DNA of 64,000 nt from Cinclus cinclus (Eukaryota; Chordata; Aves; Passeriformes; Cinclidae). The position numbers were made by a program, and so were the translations under genes. Within the stretch, counting starts at the first letter, position 1. Every line of letters starts with the position of its first letter. The notes beneath the pieces were generated by a model. It was not told the DNA's origin. It worked only from the letters and a program-made list of their open reading frames with translations, and did not search any database. Shown here one piece after another: positions 24,900 to 37,480 of this stretch. The stretch is from positions 10,876,123 to 10,940,122 of the forward strand of contig NC_085056.1 in NCBI RefSeq assembly GCF_963662255.1, read 5' to 3'.

Positions 24900-27600
24900 G
24901 CTGACCATTACTGGTGTCTAAATACTTCTTACTTCACTAGTCTAATATCTGCAACTGTGCAAGGCAGATCTTGGGCATAATCTAGCAATGATTTGTTTGC
25001 GGATTTGGAAAATAATTTATTTCCAAGTTAGACAAAATGTCATTCTTGTAGAATGCAAAATTATTTCCTATATATTCAAGCAGCAACAACTGAAGTGTCA
25101 TTGAAAAAACACTGGGAAAAAGGGTATCTCTGTTACTACAACAACAAAAAAAGCAATAAAGTGGAGTTTCTTTTTCTTGAAGAACTGTTAACCAGTGCTT
25201 ATTTTGATTACCTACTCATAAGTATAAATAGCTACAGTAGCTGATAGTCTGATTTCAATGATAATGGAAAACAGAAGATGTTCTACCATATATAGGGCAA
25301 TTTTCGCAGAGAAATGAAAGGAGGACCAAACAGCATCTGATTCCAAACTCAAAGTACATGAACAATAAAGAGCACACAGCAAACTAAAGAAAACATAAGA
25401 AAATCTTTACAGAAAATCTTTCCACATTTTGAAAATATTCCTTAACCTTTCCTCTGTAATATGCAGTTATTTTATAGCAAAATCAAACCCATTTGGAAAC
25501 TTTCCAATTGGTATTGCCAGTGGTATGATTTACATCTTAGATGAAATGTACAGAAATGAATCTATTTATAAAACAGAACTGGTTGTGTATCAGCATGCAG
25601 TAGATATAACCTCAGCAACAATATATATTGGCAGGCCTATGTATAGTTAAGGCAAACAAGTCAGTGTAACTTGCCATTTATTTTAGGATGGAATTTAGTG
25701 ATTGACTCAAAGTCTGTAGCAACAGAGCTTTTTGCAGACGTTTGTGAAAGTTATGTGGGATTATAATTCCACCCACAACATCAGACAGACATGGCAGGGG
25801 TCTGTAACAGAGGCCCTGTGCAGCTGCTGATGGATCCTACAGCAGCATGTGTTGTGGGGAGCACTGAGTGCAGGAGCTTTGGTGAATCTCTCACTGCTCT
25901 TCTCTCTTTGAGCTGGCCTGTTTAGGAAGAGCACAGAATTTGGCTGTTAGGAAGCCTCTAAGTGGGATACAGGCATTTCTGCATTTTCATCTTTCTCTGC
26001 AACACAGTCTTGCTACAGCAGAGAATTGGGAGGCAGATTTTCTACTAATAGTGAGTTTTGTTTTAAAATCAACAGAAGGGCTTTGGGGAAAGTTTATAAG
26101 AACTCCCTAGATGCTTCCTAGATCAAAATACTTTCTGTGTTTCACTTGCACTGCAGTAAGTGGGAAGACCAAATTCTATCAGGCCCATAACCTTAATTCT
26201 TGCACTTGGTTCATTGTAAATTTTGGTGAACTTTGGCAAGTTCCAGTGGTGACAGAAAAAAACAAAGCACGGAAAGATGTGGGGAAAAGAGATTAAGTTC
26301 TAAGAGTTAGTTTATTGTTAAGAGGGCAACAGATTGGCTTGACAATCCAACAGAAGTTTCCTCCTAACAGAAACAATCCTTGAAAAGGTCCCAAATAAAC
26401 ACATCTGTGATGTTGCTGAGAGGAAGGCTCATATTCAAATAAGAGTTGAAATTATTTAGGCATTTGCTGGAAGCTTCCCTCCATCTTTATGCTTGCCTTG
26501 TGAAAAATGATGTTTTATAGTTAATGAAGGAAGAAGCATAACTACTTGTGGTTGTTCTCCTGTATTTAAGCTAATTCCTACACATCAGTGTCCATCATCT
26601 GGAAGGAAGCAGAGAGGCCTGGAAATCTTTTCATAGTGTTTCCTACTTCTGCTGAGGCACGTTGAGGAAAATCCCTGTAACCACAGACCACCAGGGTGCA
26701 GCCTGGCTGCTGCAGGAGCACCTGAGGGAGGAGAAAGCACAGGTGGTGGGACCTAGGAGATTTAAGAGCTATGTCGACCTGAGAGAAACTTCAGTAGCTG
26801 CAAAGGATTTGGTGGTTTTTGAGTGCCTGCAAGGAATATGGGCTTCTTCTTGGGGTTACTGTATGTCAGTGGTTAAAGGGAGGTAAAAGGTGAGGAATTT
26901 ACATAGGAGGTACCCTGACAGACAAGGAACAAGAGCAAATAAGATGGGGAAATGGAAAGGAAAATGGAGAGAGAAGTTAGCATTGTAAAGAAGTAGGTGT
27001 CCTATCCAAAGTGAGCTTTCCCACTGAGCTTCTCATCATCAGTGACAGGCCTGGGTTTGGATGCAAAAGGGATGGCCCAAGCGGGGATCCTGGAGGGATG
27101 TGGGGGGATAGTGTGAATGTGGTTTTGTCTTTGCTTATTTGCCTATTTTAGTACTGAGCCTGATTTCTTGAAGCTTTTTCATTAGACAAAAAGGAAGTTT
27201 CCATAAATGTCTGCAGGATCTTTGCCTTGGAAGCATACTTGCCAGGACTTTATTAGCAAGTCTGTCACACAGAGGTTATTTTGTACAAAGAGAAGATGCA
27301 GGACACCACCGAACTTCACAGTCAGTTTGTTTGTCCCTCCAGAATGGCTCTCCTCAGCCACATCATCCACTGTCCATGTGAAATCAAACTCTGGACACAA
27401 GCGTGTAGGCACATGAACTGAAGCTGAGTCCTGGCACACAGCTCATGAAAGGGCACACAGACAGAAAAACACTAGGGGGAGACAAAAAGGGTGCTGGAAA
27501 GCAGCTGATTTCACCTGGAATTCAGTTATGTCAAAACACATTAACAAGACAGTATGATGCTTCTCAGACTTAGTTAAAGTACCAAAAAACTCCAACAAAA
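24900..27600. other. unassigned sequence, partly GC-richer
   Basis: No recognised gene. A 74-codon + strand frame at 26662-26886 lies in GC-richer sequence and encodes a protein-like peptide (start MRKIPVTTDHQGAAW), but it has no convincing splice site and resembles no family I know. A similar islet lies at about 27180-27440, where frames on both strands are open. Confidence 0.35.
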
Positions 27601-27645
27601 TACTAAAATATTTTTTTTAAATGAAAAAAAAAACCTGCAAAAAGA

Positions 27646-27727
27646 AAATAATAATGATAATAATGATGATGATAATAATAATAATAATTAAAAAAAAAAA
27701 ACAGAAACCAACCCCCCCCCCCCCCCC
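27646..27727 (+). repeat. (AAT/GAT)n, poly-A and poly-C composite
   Basis: An irregular AAT/GAT trinucleotide array (27646-27689) is followed by a run of about 12 A, a short spacer, and 16 C (27712-27727). The whole is simple sequence. Sixteen uninterrupted C is unusual in this AT-rich setting and may be error-prone in sequencing. Confidence 0.95.
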
Positions 27728-28499
27728 AGTAATTTGTCAAACATTAGAAATTATGGGATGAGGTAATCTCTTGTGATCAAATGTCTGGTCTGCTTTTTTC
27801 TTTACTATGCTTTTTATGATTATTTTTTTCTTGTAAAGTAGTACTGTTCATACCAGTAACACACATGCTCTCTGAGTATTAACATGAAAATGTAAGTTAA
27901 TATTAGGAACTGCTGGAGGGTGGATCCTATTCCCATTTTGTAATCCTAGTTTATGTTATGCTCTGTCTATTAAGTAAAGTAGTTTAAGTGCACTAAGTGA
28001 AATGGGAGATATGTATTTTAAGGTGGGGTTATGTTTAGAGAAATAATTGTTAGCTGCATCACTGAGAAAAGCAAATGTATAGTTCATTTTCTTTGGGTTC
28101 AAAGGCAGACAGAACATTCTCTGTAAATTATTCTGACTCCCTAACAAAGGCTCTTGAATTTAGTTACTTGCCTGAATTACTGAAGGCTCTCAGGCCACTT
28201 TAGGAGGAAGGTCTGCAGTCATTTTCTCACTTTGTTACTGCAGTTTGACATCCACTGTGTTTTACTCTCAAGCTTGAAGCTTAAATGGAGCATGACAGTT
28301 TGTCTGATTTGGTTCCCATTATTTGACATCCTTCACTTGAAATCATGGTTCTACCCAAATTTGCTAAAATCTCACCTGAGATCTGACCACTTCATTGTGT
28401 GAACCTCACAGCAAGACTAGCCCTAGTTTTGGGGGTTTATTACAAATGTTATTGTTCTATTTGACAAGGTTAGCTATAAAAATATTTTCAGTGCTACTC
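27728..28499. other. no feature seen
   Basis: AT-rich unique sequence. A minus-strand frame of 63 codons at 27956-28147 is the only open frame of note and has no support. Confidence 0.4.
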
Positions 28500-28880
28500 C
28501 TTTACTTTCACCAATGTGATTATTTAGAAAACTAAACATAACTTTGAAAGATAAATCAGTTTGTTGGATATTAAATGATATAAATTATATAATATTTTGT
28601 TTTTAAAATATATTTGTATAATATAGTGAGGCACATTTGGAAAATACTATTTTACTATTTTACTAACTTCTTTTTCCTTTGTTAGCGTGCCTCATTTTAT
28701 CATTTGCTGTCAAGAGAAATGTATGGCAAAACTTCCATTTTTCAGTTGATTCTAACCTGACACACAACATAGAACACCGTTTCATTCTTAAATATTAATT
28801 CATTATTAAACACAATCTCATTATGCATGCTAAAATCACTAATAAATATTTTGCTATTTATGCCAACTTCTATATTAATC
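28500..28880. promoter_or_regulatory. AT-rich segment with conserved-noncoding texture
   Basis: Contains TAAATTATATAA, TTAATTCATTATTAAAC, ATTATGCATGC and CACTAATAAATA, a dense set of homeodomain and POU-type words in unique sequence. A short inverted pair TGAGGCAC / GTGCCTCA lies at about 28627 and 28687. A regulatory role is inferred from texture only. Confidence 0.3.
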
Positions 28881-29055
28881 TATATTCTGATTTTTAGGGT
28901 GTTAAATTATTGTTTTTAAAAATTGCTCATTCAGGGAAGAATTATTTATCAAAATGTAAGTATGGAAAAACAATCTTTTTGAGACTGGTCTCTCAGAAAT
29001 CCTTTGACAGCAAACTAGAGGGTTGTAATTGTCCTTCTCTTTCATTTCTCAACAG

Positions 29056-29199
29056 CTTTGAGACTAGTTTGTTATTTTATCTTGCAGCATTTTCCTGGTA
29101 TATATACCAGATACTTCCTCAGCATGCTGCCTGGAGAAGAAAATGGGAATTTAAACCTTCCATTTTACAGAATTGATATAGACCACACAGTAAACTTAG
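29056..29199 (+). other. candidate coding exon, 144 nt
   Basis: Two acceptors are possible: after TTTCTCAACAG (exon from 29056) or after TTTATCTTGCAG (exon from 29088). The donor TTAG|GTAAGTGC is strong. One frame stays open for 47 codons and ends with one leftover base; its later part (MLPGEENGNLNLPFYRID then IDHTVNL) looks protein-like. A second frame is open to TGA at 29174. Unrecognised. No partner exon that continues the frame was identified. Confidence 0.28.
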
Positions 29200-29201
29200 G
29201 T

Positions 29202-31629
29202 AAGTGCTGAAAGTACCCACTTCGTGTCATGATATTATAGAGAACAAAGTACCACTTGTGGGTGAAAGTTGCCCCCTACTGTCTGATGTGGCATTTGCAT
29301 ACAGAATTGTTACAACTTTTGAGGTTATTTTGTCTACTGTTTCTTTAAAGAAAGTGTTTTCATTCTAAATTTTAGAATTTTGTATGAACATATGGTGCAT
29401 AGGAGATCAGATGTTACAGGAAGAAAATTAGCTGAAAGACTGCTCTAGTAAAAGCCTGGTTCTAGCATTTGCTAACATTTATTGAGATAATGATTGGTGT
29501 TTCATTTCTAATTTTGAGGGACTCTTTATCCTTGATAGTATTATGAACCTTTAAAACAAATTTTGTTTAAAATATTAATTTTAAGGATTCTATTTAGTTG
29601 CAGACTACCCATTTGTGAGCTCTTATTTCAATCATAGAGTAATTGCAGCGTAGTGTTCCATAACATACCAACTGCACATGGTTAATCTGAGAAATATTTT
29701 TAGTTCAAATAGTTTTAGACATTAAGAAACAAATATACAAGCTTTTAAGTTTTTTTTAATTAATCCTGAATACCTTAAATTCCCTTAAATAGTAGTAGTA
29801 CAGTTTCACTACCTGTGGAGACTTTCTGAGAATTTGTCAGCAGTGCAAATTACCAGGTCAAAATCCTTACATGCATAAATAATTTAAGGACTGAGGAGAA
29901 ATTAATCACAAATGCCAAACTTCTGGGAAGCTTGTAAAGCATTGTCCCAGTCACAATGTCCCCACTTACACTGCACAAATGGTATTCGAAAACAGCTACA
30001 GCGGTAACAAAACAATAGCTAATATTTATGCTTTCAAATTATGTCTACAGAACAACTTGCATGTAGAGATCTTAAATTATTTACTAATATATGTCAAACA
30101 TAACTTTGCAGCAGATGATGACTAGCATCACATTGATATTATTAACTTTTTAAAAAATTTTATTATTATTAAATTTTAGATACTGTTTTAGTTGGACACT
30201 GAAATACAGGTTTTTTTTCAAATACAGTCTTTGGGTTGCAACTTCCAACGAGGAATCCTTAAAGCATTTTACAAACTCTGTAGCACACAGAAATTACTTT
30301 GCAAAGAGAAACAGAAGAAAAGGCCTTCCTCGAGGCAGTTGGTGAGAGTTGAGGATCTGTCAATGGCAGAGTGGCAACACAGCCATGCAAGGACTGAGAT
30401 TGCAGAACTGATGGTCTATTTTTGAAGGCATGCACTCTTTCCTCTCAGTCCCAGTACCTCTTGGTCCTGTTGGTTACTTCTGTAGAAAACCCATTTCTCT
30501 TTTTGAGGATTTATTGGTGCTGTCAGGGAGATGTCAAGCAGGAGGCAGCTTCTCCTTGGATGTTGCACTAAATGTTATGTTTTGTATGCCTACAAGGGAC
30601 AACAGGAGAAGCTTAAGGAGCAGAAATCCATGGAGGCTTACTAAATACTTGGAAGTATTAGAATGCACTTGTGGCTCAGAAATACCCCAAGCTGTAAAGA
30701 GGTAGAGGGTGAGAGAATGTTAGGAGGATGTTTTATATATTATTTCCCCACTGTTGTTATTTAGGCACTCACAGGAACTTCACCATATCAGAACATGAAA
30801 TTAAGCCTTGTCCTGGTTGTTAGGCTTCCTACTTCATTGCTCAGAAGAACTTTTACAATAGCATATACTGCATCCTGCATATTCCTGCTTGGGACAGCAG
30901 CACAGCAGAAACTTTTAAACTGGAAAAAGAGCAAAAATAAATTAGGAACTGACATTAGGAAAGCTGAAGCACAATACAGGTCATGTATTCTAAAAGCTCA
31001 GGTCCTTTGTTCTTGAATTCCTTGCAATCCAGAGGTCGTGAGCTGTACAGACTTTTCAGTCTGGGGTCACGATGGGACTTAAGTATTCTGTAACCCAGTA
31101 ATCAAATTAGCACTCAGTGGTTTGCAGACTTGCCACTCTCACTGTTCTTTACCACTGTTATAATTTCAAGAATTTCATGTTTACTGCATTTGCTTTGAAG
31201 TTTTTAGTATATGTGAAAATAGAGACTTGAATAAGTAACCACTGCGTTGCACAAGTTGGAACTTCCTCTCATCCAAACTGATGTGGTCCCAAAATGTTCA
31301 GTTTAGCAAGGTTTTGCTGTATGCCAACAGACTGTAAATTTATCTGCATTAAATTTAAAACAAAAAGAACAACATAACAATCATATTTATAAGGATCCAC
31401 AAAAAGGGTCAGACCAAGTAACAGATCTGGTTCAGTATTTCTGAAAGAATTTAAATGGATCAACCTAGAAAACAGGCATCCTGCAGTACTGCCCATATCT
31501 TTCTCAGAGAAAGAATGATAAAAATAAGCACTTTAATCCTAGAAACTTAAGGGAAAGTTGACCAGATAGCTGAAGACAAGTTATTTCCAAATTTCCTGGG
31601 ATTTGCTTCTTAACACTTTCTATTGTAGT
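29202..31629. other. gene-poor stretch
   Basis: No gene or repeat is recognised. Open frames at 30192-30425, 30430-30705 and 30795-31016 follow one another on the + strand in slightly GC-richer sequence, but in different frames and without clear splice signals. A CCCCCTACTG word at 29272-29281 is a weak CTCF-like match. Confidence 0.4.
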
Positions 31630-32110
31630 TCACTTTTATCATATATGCAAATGTTGAGTCAGTCTTTAATTTCACTTTTATATTGTCACCTTTGCATCAA
31701 GTGTGATTGAGTTAATTGCTCTCCCTGTGACACCAGCATCGTTACCAGCATGTTTTATCCTGTATTTATCTACCACGTTCCTGCTGATTGAGGTGACCAG
31801 AAGTGGAACCTTACCATTAGTGTGGTATATTGCTCTGTGTATGTGAGATGATACGTTGTATAAATTTAGAGGCATGTACTTATAGGCAGTATAAATGTAA
31901 ACGTGATATAGAATATTGGTTTCTGTATTCCTACCCTTAACATATACCTTAGCTGCTATAGCACACAAGCTGACTAAATTCTTCTGTGGATTGTGCCTTG
32001 GATTAGAATAAAAGCAACAAAGGAGAGAAATATTACACTGGGCAATCTGAAGTATCTCAGAGAAAAAGCTGGTTTTTCTTTTCTTCTCAAATGTATGGAA
32101 AGGCAAAAAT
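31630..32110. promoter_or_regulatory. octamer-bearing conserved-like segment
   Basis: An exact octamer ATGCAAAT lies at 31645-31652, followed by TTTGCATCAAGTGTGATTG and GAGTTAATTGC. A 142-codon minus-strand frame (31678-32106) crosses the segment, but its peptide has no domain I recognise. The motif cluster suggests an enhancer-like element, by inference. Confidence 0.33.
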
Positions 32111-33978
32111 CCATCTGTCAGAGTAATAACAAGGTCCTGTTTAAAGAAACAAATTTCTACTAGTGTCGATACATTTACTGTAGTTTCCCATTAAACCTTC
32201 TTGCAATTTATTTTCTTCTTCACTAGATGCAACATATTTAACTGAAAAGTAGTTGCAATAATGTGAAGTTTTCTGGAAGTCATGAATACCTTATGTGTGT
32301 GGAAATGTGTTCAGTTGCCTGTTGCTCCACAGCCATTAATCTGATGAATAAAGAGTTTGCACATGGGTTCACTCAGAGAGTTAACATCTGATTTTACGTG
32401 AAAATATTTGAAAGAAAAAGTACAGCATAGCCTGAAGCCTGTTAGATTTTTAGAGATTTATTTAATGCAGTTTCTTGCTTTGGTTCCTATTGTCTACTTA
32501 GAAAAGAATGTTGTTTTGAAATTTAAAATGAAATAAGGGGGAACAATTCAAACAGCATTTCTACTGGACAAAAAAAAAATAGTTTACTTCAAACACATAC
32601 AAAACCTGTCAGTTTTCATTACTCATCTGTTGTTCTACTATTTCATTACCTTCTACATTAAATCAGATGATTCCCCACCTTTACACTGGTGCTTTGGAGA
32701 TAAAATAAAGGGGCAGGAACTATCTTCATTTGTCAACCTGAAATAACATCAGCATTTGTACTGAGATAATATTTCTGTCAATAATTCATTCTCTGAACAA
32801 AGAACAAATAGAATTAGTAGTTATTGTTTCTCTCTGTGGAGATAAATGCTCAATGTAGGAACTACTAGTCTTAAGTTTTAGGGCAGTATTGAATCTCATC
32901 TTGATCTAAAAGGGATTTGAGTTTCCTGGTGAATTCAGGAACTCTTCAAACATAATGTGTGTCCCTGTTTGCTGCTTCTGTTATGGTTTTTGAATTTATT
33001 GACTCTGGGATGTTGTTGGTGTTGGAGACAATTCAAAATAGGTGAGGCATCTGTATGAATTAGCTGGATATGTTGAATGAGCTATTATTAATAAAATTCT
33101 AAACACTTGACCTCTAACAGCTCCCTCACCCTTTACCTATTACAGTAGGTAATCCGCACTGGGTGTGGATGATTAGAAAAATACCTGATTGGAATTTCCC
33201 CTGCTTCTTCCTATAAAGAAGTTCTAGTTACACTGAAGAGACTTAGGACTTGAAGTAACTCTCATGCAATCAAAAACTGCATTACTTTGACAAAGCATGT
33301 GTCATCTTATGTTCATATTGTGTACTTGACTTTAGAAGTGAGACCAGGTGCGCCACTTGAAAATAGTTTTTGTATTTTCAAATTTCTTGTTTAAGTGGCT
33401 CTTTCCCTCAATTTTTAAAAAATCCAGTTTTAGAATATATTTTGACCTGAGTTGGTAAATTATCTAAAAATATGCTTCAATACAAAAGACCACATCAAAT
33501 CATCTTTTCTGTGTCCAGTGGTCTAAAATGTGATGCTTGCTCATTTTGGAGTGAATTCAATTCCTTAATGAAGTTGTACATACAAACTTTTTTGGGTTGT
33601 TTGGGGATTTTTTTGTTGTTGTTTTTATTGCTGGTTTTTAGAGTTAAATCTGCTAACTTCTACAGTTTTTCTAGAGCTCAGTAGCTGTGAGCTGTGCTCA
33701 AATGGCAGTTGGGTGTCCTTAGATTATAAAGGTAACATTCATATTCTGTCCTGGGCTCTGTCACACATGTGGGGTTCCCCTCAGAGACTAACTGGCCCAT
33801 TTGCAAGATAAGCCAGACCTGTTTAGAGAGTTCATGGCCAAATACAGAGAGCTGAGGCAAGAAAATGAAAGTTTATTTCTTTACTTTTAGCTGCTCCAAT
33901 CGATAGCAAATATTGACTGTGCACAAAAGTCTCAAATCCTTCAGACACCACTTGGAATGTTTGGCTGTGACTCATCTT
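32111..33978. other. no feature seen
   Basis: Unique AT-rich sequence with short open frames only. Nothing is recognised as a repeat or exon. Confidence 0.4.
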
Positions 33979-34479
33979 CTAATGAGCTTCCATAGGAAGG
34001 CTTTCTTTTCTTGCCAAATCTTCGTGTGTTGGAACAAAAGTTGTTTCAGAGCAGGCTTTGCCTTCGTTTAGCTTGCTTATTAAGTTTGGAAGATTACAAA
34101 AAGACACAGATATAGGCTGTGCTAAAAAGGGGCTTTGTTGGCCTGCTGAGGGGGTGAAAAATAAAGTCACTGATAGAGTAAGAGTGGAGAGTAAAATAAA
34201 ATTGTGAAACAAAATATTTATGGAGAAAACACCTTTACTAAATTGCAGCCACATATTATAGTGCAATCTTTTATAAGATGACGTCTCCAAAAGCAAGTTT
34301 ATTCCACATGGGCCATCATTGAATTCAGACGAGATTGCTCCTATTGCATTTCTGTTCCTGGTGTCTGAGAGATATGAGTCCGTATGCTCAGGATGTATTT
34401 TTAAAATGAAATATTGACACCTATCAGCTGCTTGAGAAAGGTTCTGCTCCTGTAATTGATAGGAAAATATGCTGTTCAC
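33979..34479 (-). other. 166-codon open frame of unclear meaning
   Basis: This is the longest open frame in the window. It reads on the minus strand from ATG at 34479 to a stop at 33979. The peptide includes a hydrophobic stretch in its middle (FHNFILLSTLTLSVTLFF) and no domain I recognise. A second minus frame (34424-34738, 104 codons) overlaps its start in another phase. My rough estimate for this base composition is that a frame this long should occur by chance less than once in 64 kb. The surrounding sequence looks like a regulatory element, so coding status is open. Confidence 0.2.
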
Positions 34480-34740
34480 AGATCATATCCTGTTCTATTA
34501 TGAAATTAAATTTCATTAAACTTGGCTTTACAGAAGAAGTCAAATGTTCCTGAATTGATAAAACCAGTGTATTTAAGGAGCACTTTGATGAAGTAAATTC
34601 TTTAACATATAAATGTATATTGCCCAGAACAATAGAGGCCCTGGAGTTGATGCATGGATGTGTGTGGCAGATGCAAGGCCTGCATATGGATGTTAAAATC
34701 CACATCAAGGCTTGTATCAACTCAGCATGATACAGCAATT
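34200..34740. promoter_or_regulatory. segment with conserved-noncoding texture
   Basis: Unique sequence with a CRE-like TGACGTC (34281-34287), a CAGCTG E-box in CCTATCAGCTGCTTGAG, and ATTGAATTCAG and CATTAAAC words, without repeats. It overlaps the long minus-strand frame. An enhancer role is inferred. Confidence 0.33.
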
Positions 34741-34784
34741 GAGAATGGCTCTCAATGGCTCTGTACAGCTCTGGTCAGCATTAG

Positions 34785-34802
34785 CAAAAAAAAAAAAAAA
34801 AA
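34785..34802 (+). repeat. poly-A run
   Basis: About 17 consecutive A. No target-site duplication or retroposed body was recognised upstream, so it is recorded only as simple sequence. Confidence 0.9.
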
Positions 34803-35415
34803 GCAGGGTTTGCATTCCACTGTGGTGTTGTAAGTCAGCCTCTGTAAACCTTCCTTCATGTGGGTGCACATCATTCTTCAGGCACATCCTTGGCTTAGAC
34901 TAACTCTGACTCCCATCAGTGATGTGTTAATCTGACAGCTAATCTTGCTAAAAAAATGGATTAACTACTATGTTCACGACAGAAAGTATCTATCAAAAGG
35001 CATGATTTTGCTTTTCCAATGTTATGTTCCAGTGGGCTCCTCCTTTGTTCAAGGGGACTGCGTTCATCAAAATGGCTTATACTTGCTTCTGCTTCTTGAA
35101 GAAGGGTGTCACTTTATTGCCATTTAACCTCAGAAAAAATTTTGAGGGTTTTTTCCCCTGATAATTTGTCTTGACATTTTCATATAATCAAAATATTGCC
35201 CACAAAACTGTTGAGGATACAAAACCATCTGTGAACTATGCCCTGCAGTTAAACACTTCCCAAACAAGGATTAGCAGCCTCTGTTTTGTTTTCTTGTTTA
35301 CATTTTCCCCAATATACAAAAGTGCTTGCATCCTTACAGAGAGGATGGATTTCTGATTAACTGAAAATTATTAGGTTTGTCTGTAATTAAATGTGAAAAA
35401 AAAATTAAATCTTAC

Positions 35416-35460
35416 CTTGAGAAGGCAATAGCTTCTGCAGAATCTTCCTCCTAATGGGGT
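35416..35460 (-). other. candidate small exon on the minus strand, 45 nt
   Basis: On the minus strand, an acceptor (ACACTTTATTTCAG), 45 nt of open frame (TPLGGRFCRSYCLLK, phase 0 to phase 0) and a strong donor (CAAG|GTAAGAT). The length is a multiple of three. It would join in frame to the candidate terminal exon at 13936-14136. Unrecognised, and pseudo-exons of this size are common. Confidence 0.22.
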
Positions 35461-37149
35461 CTGAAATAAAGTGTCAAGAGTCTCACAAAACACATTGTAA
35501 AATAGGAACAGGGTAAAGGTCATTCCACCTGCTGTGGCAATACTAAAACTAGCCTTGTGGACCTAACTGAAATATTTCAGGACAGAAAGTTGAAAACAAT
35601 GCTGAGGTTGAATATTCACCTTTTATTCTTGGAGGCATCAGTATGGATAAGTGCAAAAAAGAATGAATAGAATGAAAAAGATTTAATTGACACCTGAAGA
35701 TTTGTCTTCATGACTAACATTCAAAACTGCTGTCTTCTAGAACTATTTAAAAAAAGAAGTCTCAAGGTGTTTCATATGGGTAATTCAGATAATAAAAACT
35801 CAGAATCCATTATACATAGTATACGAGGTAGCTATTGCAGTACTTTTATTTTATTGCAGTTGCTTCTGTTGCAGTAGTTTCTGAAGTGAAAATAAATCCC
35901 AACTATTTATTTTTTGTTGTCCTTCCCAGTACATACTGTAGCGTATTGGTTTGCATTTTGACTATCAGAAGCTTTCTTGCACAAGACTGTGCACACCCAT
36001 GTGTTTGGAAATTTGCTTAAGTATTCACTGCCAAGCAGGGTTTTGCATCTTCAAGAATGATCAGATATTAGTTTGACTGTGTGTGGAAATGTGCAGTAAA
36101 TCAGTGATGGATTTTTCCATATGTCTTGCATAAAATCCAGAAGCGGTTATCTAATGTAAGCCAGAACACCAGAAAAAGAATTATACTGTCATATATTTAA
36201 ACAGGCCTTAGTAGAGTTATGAAAAAAATAAATAGCCTGTTGATCTTAATAAAATGAATTGTTATAACTGTTTTAGTTAGAGGATTCTTTTACTTGACTA
36301 ATGAATTTCTTTAAATAGGAGATGATCTTGTTACACCTGATTATGGACTGTATTTGCTGCAGGGTTAGAAGCTGCAGATAAATTATTCAGTCTGGGGGGT
36401 CAGCAGGTACCCAAAGATGCTGCAGGTAAATCCAGTTTCCTTACTTCCCAGATGTGATCCATATAATGAAGCAGAAGCTCAAATAACTGCTCAGAAACAC
36501 TGGAGCTCTAAGGGGAGTTCTCTGAACTATGTTGTGCTGGTTTAAATATATTGATTCTGTCACCATAGGACAGATCTAACCTATTTTCTTCACTTTCTTT
36601 CTGCTCATTTCCGTATTTATCTTTATAAAGAGTGAGAGTTAAATAGATCTCTTGATGTTAAACAGTATGTACTTCTATTAGACAGTATTGTATAAGTGAT
36701 TACAGATTAAAACAATAAACAGCTCACACAGGAATTTGCTGGGCGTCTTTTGGACAGTTTAGCTTTTAAAAGCAACCTAATTTTATTTTAATCAAGTAGA
36801 ATCTGAAAAATTGTACTGAAATAGAGCACACAGACATCTTTGATATTTCATACAGTATAGCTTGGAGCACAATTCAGCATCTGGATAGACTAAATTTAAT
36901 ATAATTTGTTTGTACAGGCTGCTTTTCCTTGATTTAAAAAAAAAAATACATAAACATTACCAGATACCTTCTGTCTTATGATTGAATAAAGAAATTAAAG
37001 AAGCTGAGGAATGTTATTATCAGTCATTTAGGCAAATTTTCTGAGAGATGAGAAAATAACTTTTAGCTCCTTGGTTCAAAAAAAAAAAAAAAATCATATC
37101 CCTATAGACAGTTTTGTCTTTTATAAATTACTACTAAGTATTTGGTTCC
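35461..37149. other. no gene seen
   Basis: AT-rich unique sequence with A-runs near 36938-36948. TTCTAG and TTGCAG acceptor-like words occur (35740, 35858), but no donor at a sensible distance completes an exon. Confidence 0.4.
37078..37093 (+). repeat. poly-A run
   Basis: About 15 consecutive A in unique sequence. No attached element is recognised. Confidence 0.9.
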
Positions 37150-37480
37150 AAAATAAGGAAAATTAACAAATTTAAGCTGCAAATCTGTACAGTACATTTA
37201 AGTACTTAAGTACATTTGTTGTCCAAGTCCAACTGAAAGTATTTATAATTAATCAAATATATTTATTGTCTGAGAATCCATTAGCATGCAATAAACCTAG
37301 ATATTCCCAAGAGCTTTTAATATTAACATAACATGTTAATTGAATCAGCAAATAATTTTCAGTCTGGAAATCATCTTCATGGCAATTACTGATATTAAAT
37401 ATACAATTTATATGGAGTGCATAGCAAATGTAATTGACCTATCTAAACACTAGTTTGAATTGTAGTTTATATTAAACTTC
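37150..37480. promoter_or_regulatory. segment with palindrome and conserved-noncoding texture
   Basis: AGTACATTT occurs twice (37192-37200 and 37209-37217) around a perfect 12-bp palindrome TTAAGTACTTAA (37198-37209). Downstream are ATTAGCATGCAATAAACC, TTAATATTAACATAACATG and ATTGAATCAGC, a dense AT-rich homeodomain-like vocabulary without repeats. Enhancer-like by texture. Confidence 0.35.

Noticed and set aside
24681..24980. 99-codon + strand frame
   Set aside because: It overlies the minus-strand CR1 fragment.
26662..26886. 74-codon + strand frame in GC-richer sequence
   Set aside because: The peptide looks plausible, but there is no good acceptor, no known domain and no neighbour that extends it; kept only as a note in the regional entry.
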